Of a stretch of DNA of 64,000 nt, positions 22,809 through 34,849 are shown one piece after another (positions within the stretch are counted from its first letter, which is position 1; each line of letters opens with the position of its first letter). Position numbers and translations under genes: made by a program. The stretch spans positions 120,937,030 to 121,001,029 of the forward strand of contig CP136067.1 of assembly GCA_032622095.1 (NCBI GenBank). Reading direction: 5' to 3'. The notes beneath the pieces are model-generated. The model was not told the DNA's origin. It ran no database searches and saw nothing but the letters and a program-made list of their open reading frames with translations. The DNA comes from Siphonodentalium dalli (Eukaryota > Mollusca > Scaphopoda > Gadilida > Siphonodentaliidae).

Positions 22809-23580
22809 TCGTGTCATCACCATACAGCTACACATATACATGTACAGCACAACAGAATATAGATTATGTGGGGCGGGCATCCAGTGAGGGGGGTAAAATG
22901 CATACACATGGTTATTTTTTTTTCCGAATGTTTTGATCCACCCACCCCTCCGTGTAATTTTTAGCCATCAAATTTTTGACACACACCCTTATCCATCTCC
23001 AAATTCGGTTCATTTAAGCGTCCGCCTCATATTACAATCAGGTTCTTTATATTAACCGCAATTATTGTTATTTCCTGTTTAATTCCAAACAAAGATCTGC
23101 TAAGAATTGCAAATTTAATCACAGTGATCACTGATTCAATGACGATTATCTACTCAAGTTACAGAAATTTAGTCTTCTAAATATATATGGTCAGCAATAA
23201 TTGACTAGCTAATATATTAATAGATATAGAACAACATAAATCAGTGTTTATGCCTGTTTAAACAGGTTTTAACTGGTATAAAATAATGTTTTTGTCATTT
23301 CCTGGACATGCATGCCCAAGCTACCTGCCCTCCCTACAGTCTAAAAATAATAACAACAAGACACTGAACTCTAATAGCTGTTATGAAACAAAATGGCTGG
23401 ACTTCCGTGTTCTTTTTATATGATTAACAATTTTGATCAACTTAATTATTTCTCTAAATATACAATGTATAAGCTACACTCATAATCTTATACAATAGCA
23501 CCGAATGTTGAAAGTTACCGATTCAAATTTCGAGAAAATGGGTTACCTTTGGGGTTCCATTGCTTTTGCGTGCTTAAGTT
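22809..23580. other. Unassigned non-coding stretch
   Basis: AT-rich, with no coding similarity and no repeat that I could match elsewhere in the window. Confidence 0.3.
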
Positions 23581-23588
23581 AAGGGGTC

Positions 23589-24095
23589 TTGTCCAAATCC
23601 ATCACCACAAAGCAGTGCAATCCCAAATGTAACCTTTTGTATACAGCAGTGGCTGGGGAGTACATCTATGTCAACAAAATTCCCTTTTACAGGTTCGGGA
23701 AGCCTAATTTCGGGCTTGAGAAATATCTTTCGATCCATGAGAATCGCATCGTTAAAACATTAGTTCGTTTTTGGACCAGAAATCACTACCTACCAATTGA
23801 AAGAGAATCTTGGTCAAGCACATGCAGACTATTCAGATAGGAAATGTAACTTATGCAATGCCGAAATAGGTGACGAATTTCACTCTTTCTGCCATACAAG
23901 GATTTGCAAGAATTGCGAGAAAAGTACATAGCACGGTTAACACCATACTTTTATAAACACCTAATTTACTCAAACTCAAAGAAATTTTCAATTCGGGAAA
24001 GGGGAAACGAATGCGAAATTTATTTTGATACGTTTAGTTGATCCATTATACGGACACTCCTGGTGCTAGTTCTTCAATACTTTAACCGCTGTCAC
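23589..24095 (+). pseudogene. LINE ORF2 3' fragment (C-terminal zinc region)
   Basis: In shifting frames the plus strand reads YRFGKPNFGLEKYLSIHEN, VRFWTRNHYLPIERE, then RKCNLCNAEIGDEFH. This is the usual end of CR1/L2-type ORF2, with a conserved NHYLPIERGRW-like block and a Cys/His cluster. At least two frame changes and no palm motifs: a 5'-truncated dead copy, in the opposite orientation to the three larger LINEs. Confidence 0.7.
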
Positions 24096-24597
24096 CAACA
24101 CGATAATTCTCCTGGATCTTATTAAAGTGATGTGAAACACTCCGGTAGGGTGATCAAATAGAAATGAATGATAATGTTGCTCAAAGTAGTTATTTTTACA
24201 AATATTAAATGCAAACTGACAACCCACAATGTCATTATTATATATTAATTAAATTCAGTGACTCTCGATAGCGAAATCATTTTCGTTACTTTATCGCCGA
24301 TTGTTGCGTCCGAATGGGAAGTATAAATATTTACAATTGAGCGTAGTTCACATGATGTTTTCTATGGAGTTGTACGCGGTTGATTTTCGACGATGTATAG
24401 TAGAATGCTACATTCCTCCTGTTGGCATGGTGCCTGAATACTATCTTAACAGTTTAACGCACCGAACAAGTCCGTAATACATGTATGTCTTTAACCAGAA
24501 TCATGGGTTAGTACCTGACTACAATTATTGTAACAATGGTCCATCACCATTACTTTAAAATTGACAATATATTACATCTATGTTGTACATTGGTAAG

Positions 24598-24868
24598 ACA
24601 CACGTGTAATATTAGCGCGTGGGATGACATCATGCCATTATCAAATGACTTGCGATTGCTGAAGTTTATGATTGTTGTTTTCGTTGCTTCGCGTTTATTT
24701 GAACAAGTGATACAAAATATCTCAAACTCGTTCTATTTTATACGTAATTTATCAACCTCGTCCACTAAACTGTATTTGAGCCTCGGTAAACCTCGGCTCA
24801 AATCGAATTTAGTGAACTCGGTTGATAAATTCCGTATAAAATAGAAAGTCATGTGAGATCCTCTATAT
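24598..24868. repeat. Palindromic repeat P2 (copy of P1)
   Basis: The same leader as P1 (AATATTAGCGCGTGGGATGA, TTATGATTGTTGTTTTCG) and the same palindrome centred on GAGCCTCGGTAAACCTCGGCTC (24778-24799), ending GTGAGATCCTCTATA. The palindrome produces mirror-image reading frames on the two strands, which are not genes. Confidence 0.85.
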
Positions 24869-26803
24869 AACGCGGCTAATACTGCACATGTCGTGCGTAC
24901 ACCATTAATTTGTGAAACCACTCTGTATATCAATCATGATGACGCGTAAACAAGCTTTCAGTCTATCTATCTTCGCATGAATCGGTAGCTGTCAACTCTC
25001 CGTCTGGCTATGTCATTGCAACAGTATACCCTTGTCCTTACAGTTGTTCCGGTCTGCATATATGCACTGATGTATGCATATACATGTATATGTGCATATT
25101 AATGACAAAGTTTTCACCGTTGACGTGTACAAAACTGAATGCCATTGAATGTTTCAGAAAAAAATTGTTTGTCTAGTAAACCTGAATAGTGATTATTTAA
25201 ATATGATAGATCTGTTATAATTGACATTATTCTTCGGAAATATTAAATAACCATGCTGACAGCTCAGAATCACATCCCAACACCATTCATTGCAACAACA
25301 TCGCAAATCATTATAACTGATAGTTAGGGAGAAATAACCAGAAAATTACCATAATTTGTGTACATATCTTGATCAAAGACAATTATTACATATGCAATTT
25401 GTTTCCGTTCACAAAAAGACACCTACCAGTTTCAACACTAGTTTTTAATGAATTTCACCAATGTTATCACCTATCAGGAGGGTGAAAACTACTTGAAGTT
25501 CTATCGCACTTTTTACCCCCCCCCCCCCCCCCCCCTGCATCCAGCCTCTGTGAAAACACGACGTGAATCCTAACGTCCGTTCGGATTTTCGTCGGAATCA
25601 CTGTGTACATTCGATAACCGGAAGTGGAATCGGAAAAGTGGAATATACGCTTCGGAATCAACACCAGGGTAAGTGTCTTTGGCTTCTAATTTCTCTCTCA
25701 GGAACATGGACATGTTATGCAATGGTATTTTCCTTAGGGTGGATACGTATATACACACATGCATGTAATTTCTATAATTATCGTGTATTTGGCGTTTTAC
25801 ATGGATCATACACAGACAATGTAATATGTGTCCACTGACAACTCAATCATTGCCGACGTATTGACCTCACTGAGTTCTAGTTCCAATTAAGTCGGAATGT
25901 AGAGAAGCCGCTATCTTAGACCGAGTCGTCAGACCACTTAAAATAATTGTTCGTGGGATAACCCATATGTTGGACGTTCTATTTAAATAATTACCAGTCC
26001 TCTCTGGGTGGATCATAATTTCCCAGACGCAGGGGCTATATATGATACCCGACTTGGGGCTATATATGATCCCGCTACCAGGCGGGGTGGCTAACTCTGA
26101 GCTATTTAATTAAAACATAATATATTTTACCTTCTTGCCCAGATTATTCCGACCAATATATTCAACTAAGTCCCTTAGCGATTTGAAGCTTTCAGCCTTT
26201 CGAGACCCAACGCCAAACAAGCATCATGGTCGAACATGTTATATATCAGACCTGTATATGCCAGACGTGTCGTTTCTGGTGTTCGTGCAGTAATAAAATG
26301 CCAGATATCACACAGACTTGACTAATTTCCGCATCCGTAAGAGAAGACATGTTTTGGACTGGCCTTAAATGTCCTGATAGCAGACAGTTTGACTTCGCTT
26401 ATCACTACTCACTTGTCTGGCCTGTTAACAATGAACCTCTCGTGCGCAGGTGATTAATGTTGTCAATTATTGGTGTGGCCATGTAAAATGCATGTAATAC
26501 ATGTATTTTCCATACAGAATTACATGCATGTGTGCATCCACCCTAGACGATATATTTCCAATAACATACGAGTTGTATCGGCTCATTTTCTGTTATCGAG
26601 AAAAATAACACGAAAGTATAAAGCTCACATGTAAATAATGCCGTCTTCCACTTCAATGTGTATTTTCGCAAACAATAACTGATATTTACATATATTGTGT
26701 TCATGTTTCATTTTCTTGCTGCTCCTACGTGTTCTATGCGTATATAACATGTGGCCAGTACTGGCCACTATTGCGACATTTGTCATTTAAAATCTGTTTT
26801 GCA
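24869..26803. other. Unassigned non-coding stretch with poly-C
   Basis: It contains a 20-base poly-C run at 25516-25535 and a small palindromic cluster of ATGCATATA words near 25060-25100. No gene or matched repeat recognised. Confidence 0.35.
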
Positions 26804-26873
26804 GCATGTTATGGTACGGCAGTAAGCTGATAACTGTATACAATTCCCAGCATACTGCCGTACGCTAACATGC
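26804..26873. repeat. Hairpin, ~24-bp arms
   Basis: GCATGTTATGGTACGGCAGT is mirrored by ACTGCCGTACGCTAACATGC, with a 22-base loop and only two unpaired positions in the core. The next bases (AGAAGTTAGAGCACAA) resemble the end of the hairpin at 27191-27271. Confidence 0.75.
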
Positions 26874-27190
26874 CTTAGAAGTTAGAGCACAATCCCATTG
26901 TTGCAATCGTTCCCTGATTTTTGGTAAAGCACACCAATTTCCAAGGCTGGCGAAGGAATAGTTCAATGATTATCCCATTGTTAGTCACCCGCAACTCATA
27001 ACAAACAAATCGCACGGGCGCTTCAAAGTGGGAACAGTCCGTGTTGTTTCGGACATATCTATTCACATTCAGTTCATGTTAATCACGTTTTTGGGCGTGG
27101 CTAACCGGCTATTATGCCCACTCGCGGCCAGCGCACGGCAAATTTCCAGTTTATTGCATTATGTGTAATCAATTGTGCTCTAAGTCGGTC

Positions 27191-27271
27191 AGAGCACGCG
27201 AATTGTTCTTCACCAGAATAAATCTCGTCTCCGACTCGATTGATTCTGGTAAAGAACAATTCTTGTGCTCT
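27191..27271. repeat. Hairpin, 29-bp arms
   Basis: Arm 27191-27219 (AGAGCACGCGAATTGTTCTT ...) pairs with 27243-27271 with three mismatches around a 23-base loop. The end AGAGCAC also appears at about 26883, suggesting a small foldback family. Confidence 0.75.
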
Positions 27272-27452
27272 AACCATTACACACAAAATCAATCAAATGG
27301 AGTGCGTGTTTAAAATGTTCGTGTCTGAGTGAAATGTAAACTAATTTAACTAAATTTCAAGTGTTCCGGTGGTTACCTGTTAAACATAGTCGTGAACATC
27401 CTTGTACAAGAAAATATAGATTGTAAGGAGCGAATAGAAAATTCAGACCACA

Positions 27453-27915
27453 CAGGGACGTGGCAACAGGCACAGGTTAGACCCACACCCCCCCCCCCCG
27501 GCAGAAAAACAACTTTGGTCAAAGTTTGCAACCGTTGGAAATGTCATGCCTGACACGACATTATTTGAAATTTGACACCACATATAAATTGAAAGTTCTC
27601 TCATTGTTTGATTTTCCAACCAGTAAATTGTGGGGAATTTTTGTTTTTAGACCAACAGTAGCATATTTTTCTACCTTTAGTCTGAAATGTTAATCAACCG
27701 TATGGGGTGTCAGCCTGTCAGGTTGGGAATTTCCAACAGTTGGAAAGCTTGAGGTACCGGTTGGTAAGTTGCAATAAAATGGGATGGGGTGCAAATGGAA
27801 TTTCGCGAACATGGCAGTTTGGTCTGGTTCATGTGGGGATGGGGGCGCAGTTGGATGGAAATGACAATGTGGACCCCCCCCCCCCCCGAAATAAGACACT
27901 TTAGCCACGTCCCTG
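27453..27915 (+). mobile_element. R-family repeat, intact-looking copy
   Basis: The ends are CAGGGACGTGGC (27453) and its exact reverse complement GCCACGTCCCTG (ending 27915). A poly-C run lies near each end (27489-27499 and 27874-27888), with GTTGGAAATTTCCAAC-type palindromic words inside. The 5-base start CAGGG is usual for hAT elements, but the flanking 8 bases do not match, so no target duplication supports the class. Non-coding. Other copies: 10450-11060, 11930-12600, 28745-29068 and possibly 13880-14030 and 32090-32340. Confidence 0.7.
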
Positions 27916-27957
27916 CTTGGATATAATATACCAGGGGTCGTGGGTTATATCTCCCAC

Positions 27958-27984
27958 GTAACCTAAAAACAATCAAATTAATTC
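27958..27984. repeat. 27-bp exact direct repeat, copy 1
   Basis: GTAACCTAAAAACAATCAAA plus seven further bases, exactly repeated at 28354-28380. The 369 bases between hold poly-A runs (28131-28140 and 28166-28184). It may be an unusually long target duplication or a short duplication. Confidence 0.85.
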
Positions 27985-28329
27985 CCTAGAAAGTAAATAT
28001 ACCTCTAAACAATCAAGACATGTCTTCCGAAAACGTTTGAAAACGGATATCATAACTACCTAAAACCGAAGATGCCCTGATTGCATAAACGATACATAAT
28101 TTTCTGATAACAAAAAACAAAACAAACAATAAAAAAAAAAATTCACTCTAGTATGCATGTTAATTAAAAAAAAAAAAAAAAAAATCCCAAAACCTCACTC
28201 ACATTATTCCTACTCGGTTCCACTCACACATGTATATTCATAGTATTCATTCATTATATCGACCAAGTAGGTGCCCATACATATGAACCACTTTTCGTAC
28301 CATCGCCCTAACAAAGCCTGTATATTAGA

Positions 28330-28556
28330 AACCCAGTCTGCACAACGATGAATGTAACCTAAAAACAATCAAATTAATTCGGCCATCTTCATCATATAAT
28401 CTGTCACCACATTCAGGGGTGATAGGAAGACAGTCAGCCATTACTATATCACCCCTAGCAATATACATGTATAGTCTATTAATATTATAATTATTTGTAA
28501 TTGTACTTTCCATGTGTGTATATTGTAAATAAAATTATCCTATCATATCCTATCTC
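28330..28556 (+). mobile_element. LINE 3' end with ATCCT-type tail
   Basis: It ends TGTGTATATTGTAAATAAAA followed by TTATCCTATCATATCCTATC. The 3' end of the LINE at 52529-56075 (minus strand) has TGTGTATATTTAAATAAAAT followed by ATCCT repeats. This is therefore a short 3' fragment of the same or a sister family, in plus orientation. Confidence 0.6.
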
Positions 28557-28744
28557 CGAAAGGGATGAAATTCAGGACATATTGTCAGGCTTTTTCTGAG
28601 TTGAGGGACATCTCAGTGTGCTATTCCGATCACAACATGCAGCCATTTCGACAAGAAATTAGAATGTGTTCACCCTTAAAAAGAATAAACGAAAACATAC
28701 TGAGCCAATTTCTGATACATTCAGACCCATTGGTCATATTTTTA

Positions 28745-29068
28745 AACAGTTGGAAACTTCATGTCTGAAACAACAGCAGTTGGAAATTTCACACCACATA
28801 TAAATTGTAATTGTTCACATTGTTTGATTTTAGTGGTAATTTGTTGTTTTAAAATCAACAATGGCATATTTGCAACCTTTGGTCTGAAATGTCAATAATT
28901 TGGAAATGTTCAAATCTTAACTGGGAGGTGTCATGATGGAAATTTCCAACAATTGGAAGGAATGGAATTCTGCGAATCTGGGAGTTTGGTCTGTTTCAAT
29001 GAGAGTGTTGCTGGAGTTGGAATTGTCATGGTGGGCACCCCAACTGGAACCATGTACCACGTCCCTCT
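28745..29068 (+). mobile_element. R-family repeat, second copy
   Basis: It matches 27530-27915 throughout (CACCACATATAAATTG, GTTTGATTTT, AATTTGTTGTTTTAAA, GGTCTGAAATGT, GGAATTTCGCGAA-like text). It ends ACCACGTCCCTC at about 29068. The left terminus and the poly-C runs are missing. Confidence 0.7.
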
Positions 29069-29460
29069 CAGACCCATATAAACTGGAATCAAGAATAGTG
29101 ATTGTGCCAGGAAATTACTTGCCACAAACCGTTCCTGTGACGTATGTGAGTGTTCTGGACACTGCATGGGCGAACATGGGCACATATGGGGACCAATTTT
29201 TAATTCAATTTTACCGCTGGCTCGTTCTATGATATAAATCATCTGCGTGGTCAGTTACCGGTTTTCATACCGGTCCATGCATTCTGAGTCCGAATCTTCT
29301 AACACTCGATAATTATCCCTTACAAATACAGCGGTTGAAAACATGCTTGCCTGTGTATTCATTCTTATTCGCGCATAACTCCATTGATACAGCCACATTG
29401 TATTTATTATGGATCTTTTTTATTCAAAAAGATTTTGACATTCGCCAGGTGTACACTATA

Positions 29461-29573
29461 CAGTTGTCGCCCGTTGTCGAGGGAGACATTGAGATTTGTC
29501 ACCCGCTCGAGAACGGAATGTTCTCGAGCGGGTGACAAATCTCAATGTCTCCCGAGAAGAAGGGCAACAACTG
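29461..29573. repeat. Perfect 34-bp hairpin with 5-base loop
   Basis: 29481-29514 and 29520-29553 are exact reverse complements (GGGAGACATTGAGATTTGTC ... GAGAAC) around GGAAT. Weaker pairing continues outward (CAGTTGTCGCCC at 29461 against GGGCAACAACTG at about 29573). A related, non-palindromic block (GGGCGACAAAAATAATGTCT, TTTGTCGCCC) occurs at about 30992-31055. No promoter or terminator role can be assigned. Confidence 0.9.
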
Positions 29574-29720
29574 TTTTGTTATCCGATTATACCACAGAAA
29601 ATAGCCTTGCCATCCACACGCACGATGTTGCACTGAGCCACGGGTGCTTTCTTTCCCGATTATGTATATTTTCAGTAACTACTTATTGTCCCATAAGATT
29701 TCTGTTCCATAAGATGTTAA

Positions 29721-30314
29721 AGGGGTACTGTACCCAAGATGTTGTTGTTGGTTTCTATAATCCCCGAGTCGGAGAATAAGGTAACAACTTTTCCATTTTT
29801 TTTGAAAGTCTGTTGAGTACGAAGTATTGTTACGGATGGCAAATTTACCGGAATGCAAAAATACAAATTGTCGTTGTCGAGTAATTTTTGTACAGTTTTC
29901 AACCAAATGAATCAAATAAACATTATATTATATGCTTAGCAGTCCCATATACTCATTTAAGTTAGTGTATGGTCACTAGTCAATGAGTGGCTTGGGTTTT
30001 CTCCCCGTATAAGCATAATGTTTCAAACGATCGTGTGTGCAATTGTTTTATTAATCCAGTATCCCTCAATTATAATTTGATTACGTTTTGTACACGGAAA
30101 TTCCAATTTTAAGAGACGCCATTTTATGGCTGGAGCCATAAAATCAATTTATATCAAATTATTAACTTTTAAATTATTAAATTTTAAGATAGCCTATTAA
30201 CCTGAGCGTTTACAGAATACATCTTCGACTCAAATTACTTATATTTCTATATAGTATCGATAATAGATCGTTGTTATCACCGGGAATTTATTGAAAATGG
30301 CGTACAGTACCCCT
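29721..30314. mobile_element. TTAA-flanked MITE (family T2), 594 bp
   Basis: Termini AGGGGTACTGTAC (29721) and GTACAGTACCCCT (ending 30314), with TTAA on both sides (29717-29720 and 30315-30318). No coding content. The terminus resembles T1 (AGGTACT) but the interior does not. Confidence 0.8.
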
Positions 30315-31102
30315 TTAAGCATAATTTGATAATCCGTGTTTATTTACGATCATTTTGGCGGTCAAATCGTCAATATCGGTCCATGCAATGTAAACCAATA
30401 AGCCATATAGGTATGTTCTCGTCTTCTGCAATGTGGCATATTCAATGTCGTCTTGTGCGCGCAATTTACTCGCGATGTTCATTTCATAACGGTTTTCCCC
30501 GAAAGCTATTGGGAAGTTGTCAATTTCATTAATGTACATTCATATGTGTCAGTGCTCATGGCGATCCTCACATAAAATACTTCTATGATCACACTGCAGA
30601 CATCGCCGAGAATAAGCGTACAGTACCAGACAGTACCATTCATTCGCGACAAACGTATGCATTACGTTGTCTACCAGCGAACATTTATAACCAACCAACC
30701 TAAAGGTATCCTCTCTTTCAATCTTGCATCATAATGTCGACATGAACAAATTGAATCACCGAGATGTTTCGATGTAAAAGTAAATAATAACGCTTGTCCG
30801 ATAAAAGTATCAACTTAAAAGTTCGAATATTAGTGTTCACTAAATATATGCAAATTAGCAAACACCACAACTGGTGTGTTTTGCGAATCCGTGGGGTATA
30901 TAAGATCTATGATTTTTTAGTACGTCGTAGTGATGTGAAATATATGAGTTACTGCAGTGTGTGTTTGAAGATATTCTTGCAATATGACATCAGGCGGGCG
31001 ACAAAAATAATGTCTCCCGGGTCAGCGGGCGACAGTGTGATTTGTCGCCCTGCACGGCACATGGGGCAATCAGAAGGGTGGAAAATAGGGAGGAGGATAA
31101 CC

Positions 31103-31163
31103 ACTAGGGGGTGAGCTGCTCCGTGGGAAGCAGTTCGCTTGTCATAAAAGCTCCAGTGCGCAT
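31103..31163 (+). repeat. Inverted repeat pair IR1, left copy
   Basis: GGGGGTGAGCTGCTCCGTGG, CAGTTCGCTTGT and ATAAAAGCTCCAGTGCGC are mirrored at 33430-33488. A looser third version (AAAGCCCCAGTGCCATTGCG) lies at about 31540. The 2.3 kb between holds no gene. Confidence 0.7.
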
Positions 31164-33429
31164 GCGATAAGCTCCAATACACATCCGGTCAGAAGAAGTT
31201 ATTTTATTTACAACATTCAAAGAACACAGATTGAAGGTAAGGAATAGAAAATAATTTCCACTGCTGCTCCCTTCTGCGATAACATCTATAACAAAACCAG
31301 GGACGTTTTGTCACATATTTGCTCACAATACCCGTTTAACATTGCTGAAAAACATTCCCTATGCATTTACTATGGGAAAATAGCGAAAGTAACCGGGTGA
31401 ATAGAGCGTATTTAAAAGCTTATTTGAGCGCGAACAATATTGAACAATAAAGCTGATACGTCATCTAGTAATCCCCAATCAGTGTCGATGTATTCTGCTC
31501 ATTTACAACAATGCCAGAAAGCTCTCAAATCATGACAAAAAGCCCCAGTGCCATTGCGATAACAGGTTACGCATCGTGTGCGCTTGTGATGAAATAAAGC
31601 GACAGTGCGTAGGTGTCATGGAATCGTAATTGACTTATTTTTGGCAGGATAATCAACATTCTGACAACCGAAAACTACAGAAGGTGGTGTGCGCTTTCAT
31701 CAGAGTCATTTTCTTCAATTAGCTTGTGTTTTATGTTGTAATTAATATTATATATCATTTATATTATAAATATCCGAATACGAATGTAATTATGACAATT
31801 AAGAATTTCGTAATACAAATGATACGAATGTAATTACGATAATTAGACATTAGTATATATAATAATTATAATTACTATAATATAATAATCATATTCATAT
31901 CATTTGCAGTGCATTCTTCACAGAACCATAACACCATATATATAGTGGTGATATGGCTTCGTTAGTACGAATGTAATGATGATTATTAGACATTTATTTT
32001 AGTTGGGGAATACGTTGAACTCGTATCAATGTGTTGCTTCAGTAAAAGCAAACACTGTATTCATCACACCTTGATGCAGGATTGGGAGTGTCAGGGACGT
32101 GACTAGAGAATCTTGGTTTAGGTGGGTGTCAAACTTCGAATTTCCAACTGTATCCCCCACTTTGGAGCACATTTTTTCTCACTTTAAGACTTTCCTTTTG
32201 CACATTCTTGAGCTTGAATATTCTGACTATTACCTGAAACAGGTCTGCAAGTGGTTGGAACTCCAATGATATACCACCCATATATTTGAAAGTTTCTTAA
32301 ATATATGTTGTAAATATGAATGTCTTTCAACTCCGGGTGGAGTGCAAATCACAGGGGTCCGGGAATATATATGATTTTAAATTATTATAGTATTTTGAGA
32401 AAATAATATGATAAATTAAAACAAAAAATTCCTGGACCCCCTGCATTGCAAATTGAGTTGCCCAATATTGCCCACCCGTAATGAAGACACTCTACCCAGA
32501 ATTATACCTGATTATCTTGCGTTTATTAATTATTATTTCATTATTGTCATTTCAGGTGTATGCGGGTATGGAAGGGTCGCTTATATCAATGGAGGATTTG
32601 ATGATCCCCGTGGTTTCCCTGCCATTTTCTAACACCAGCACCGCATCCATAATTGCATGTATTTGGCATTATTTTTTGCAATGCCGTTTTCGTGCCATTT
32701 ATATATAATGGCACATCCATATTGTGTTATGACTTACACAAGCCGCATATCGACAATTATTTTGCAAGATTAATTATTCGAATACATGCATGTAATGGTC
32801 AATCTCTCACATCGTAATATGCATACATGATCAACCCACTATTCGAAATCAATTAGGCTGACAACAAACGAATAGTTTTAATTATATCCGTACAAATACA
32901 TGTGAATCACACAGGACTGCATGTACATTCAAATACATATCGATTGGAGTATATAATAGGATATACTATTGGTATATAACTGATAATTCACGGAAACACC
33001 ACACGATAATTGTCATGTTTTAGGCTCCAATAATGCCAATGTGATTGAAATAATAAATACGAACTTGTTTCGATCGTTTTCACCTCTGCAATTCCCTAAA
33101 TCTCTTTTTAAATGCGCACTGGAACCCACCAATCCCGGTGGTCTACGCGCTGGCGCTTATGGAAATACGAACTGGAGCGTCCACGTGGTGGTGTTTAAAT
33201 GCATTTTTCTCAGTATTTAATTGTTTGAGACACCAAAGCCAACAACAATCGCACGGCGGAGATGTTTGTTATAGCAATTGATACGGGACATTATTCAGAT
33301 TATTTCATTTTCATACACAAAATATCATGTTATTAAGAATTTTCTCGTTACACAATCAGGTTTTGAAGTGATAAATACTTCAGTTTCCTTTTTCACAAAA
33401 TAATCACAGACGCACCGTCGCATTGTAAA
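31164..33429. other. Gene-free stretch
   Basis: AT-rich. GAATGTAATTA words recur near 31780-31990. A diverged R-family segment may lie at 32090-32340 (starts CAGGGACGTGAC). A loose inverted pair CAGGGGTCCGGGAAT / ATTCCTGGACCCCCTG lies at about 32353 and 32430. No coding similarity. Confidence 0.4.
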
Positions 33430-33488
33430 CTGCGCACTGGAGCTTTTATCACAAGCGAACCGCTTTCCATGGAGCAGCTTACCCCCAG
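33430..33488 (-). repeat. Inverted repeat pair IR1, right copy
   Basis: Mirror of 31103-31163, including GCGCACTGGAGCTTTTAT and CCATGGAGCAGCTTACCCCC. Together with the left copy it could be the ends of a ~2.4-kb non-autonomous element, but no target duplication is visible. Confidence 0.7.
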
Positions 33489-33678
33489 TGATAACAACAC
33501 CGCTTTGCACACGCATAGTGTTGGAATGCCCATATAAATAAAGTACAACAACTCTAAGGGTTGGGATACTTACAGGCATTAATACGGGCATGCAGAGACT
33601 CACCCAATACGTATATGCTCAAAGGCCCCTCACGGTCATGCATAAACAGTTTAAGCTGTATCCAGAATTGACTATATA

Positions 33679-33773
33679 CACACGGCACAATCGTTTCGAC
33701 GATTCTACGACCAAGTCCACGATTCCGCGGCTTGATAACCACGGTGCTACGGCAGTTTAACGATTCTGCGACC
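33679..33773 (-). repeat. Inverted repeat pair IR2, copy 1
   Basis: A 95-bp block made of repeated GAATCGT/ACGATTC words (ACGATTCTACGACC, GATTCCGCGGCTTGA, ACGGTGCTACGGCAGTTTAA). It is the reverse complement of 36592-36686. Both copies have the same frame open, giving KPRNRGLGRRIVETIVPC here. Confidence 0.8.
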
Positions 33774-34849
33774 TTATTATACGTGATATTTTATGACAAA
33801 CTTAGATAAAGGGGCTTTTAACTGAATTGGGACGATAAAAGTGGGCTTCTTCTTGTATTCGTCGTGTAGAGTAGACTTTGCAGGTCCACCATGCAGGTTG
33901 ACTCGCGGAATACATATGAAGATGAGATCTATACATAAAATGAGTCACAATCGGCTCGGTCAAATCTGGATAATCAGATAAAACCGCGAACTGATCGCAA
34001 AAAGTCATTTCTTGGGCTACAAAGGGACCTTAACAGTGCGAAAATTAACATCCAACGTAAGCTTTGATAAGCATAAATATATTATTTGTCAAATTCGTAC
34101 CTCTGTTGACGCAATATTCGATTAAACTAAACACATAAATGCAGTAAAAATGTCAACTAATTGGCAACGCCCCGCTTCGACCATGACAACGACGATTGTG
34201 CGACTCGATGAACGGTAATTTTCATTTGTATACGACTTATCTGTCACTGATCGGGCAGCTTAGTTCTGCGTTTAAGCCCATTATGCTGCATCAATAATGT
34301 TTGGAACTGTGCCTTCGTTATACAATGCACATGTCCTGGATTCAATACAGTACTGTGTATTTACTGTTCCCCAGATGTGAAGATATAGAGACCAAGTCAC
34401 ATAAGATATTTGTCGCTAAACGAGCATTCTTAGATTAGAACATGACAAAATTCCCAACTTACATGTACCTGAACATTTTCCTTCTTAGTGCACCCAGCGG
34501 TTTTGTAATTTCTGTAAAGTTGACTTGTGCATACGAAAATGTCACCACTTAGCCTACCATAACATGAGTTATTTTAGTCATATTCTGATTAGCAGGTAGG
34601 CCCTACATATATAGATGTCCTCAAAAAAATTATTCATCGTTTAGTTACTTTTATAAAGGTGTTTGTATGAAAGTATTAGTTAAAATTCTTCGAAAGAGGG
34701 GGCGGGTGTGGTTATCAGAAACTGAAAAATAATGAGCAACATGTCAAAGTTCTGGAGGTGCATTCCATATATGGATTTATGAATATTCATGAAATTCATG
34801 CCCGCGTTCACGGAAAATATATAGTGGTAATTAAGGGCGGATACTAATG
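33774..34849. other. Gene-free stretch
   Basis: No coding similarity and no recognised repeat. AT-rich. Confidence 0.3.

Noticed and set aside
27445-27923. 8-bp target duplication for the R-family copy
   Set aside because: The 8 bases on the two sides (AGACCACA and CTTGGATA) do not match, so the hAT assignment suggested by CAGGG is not supported.
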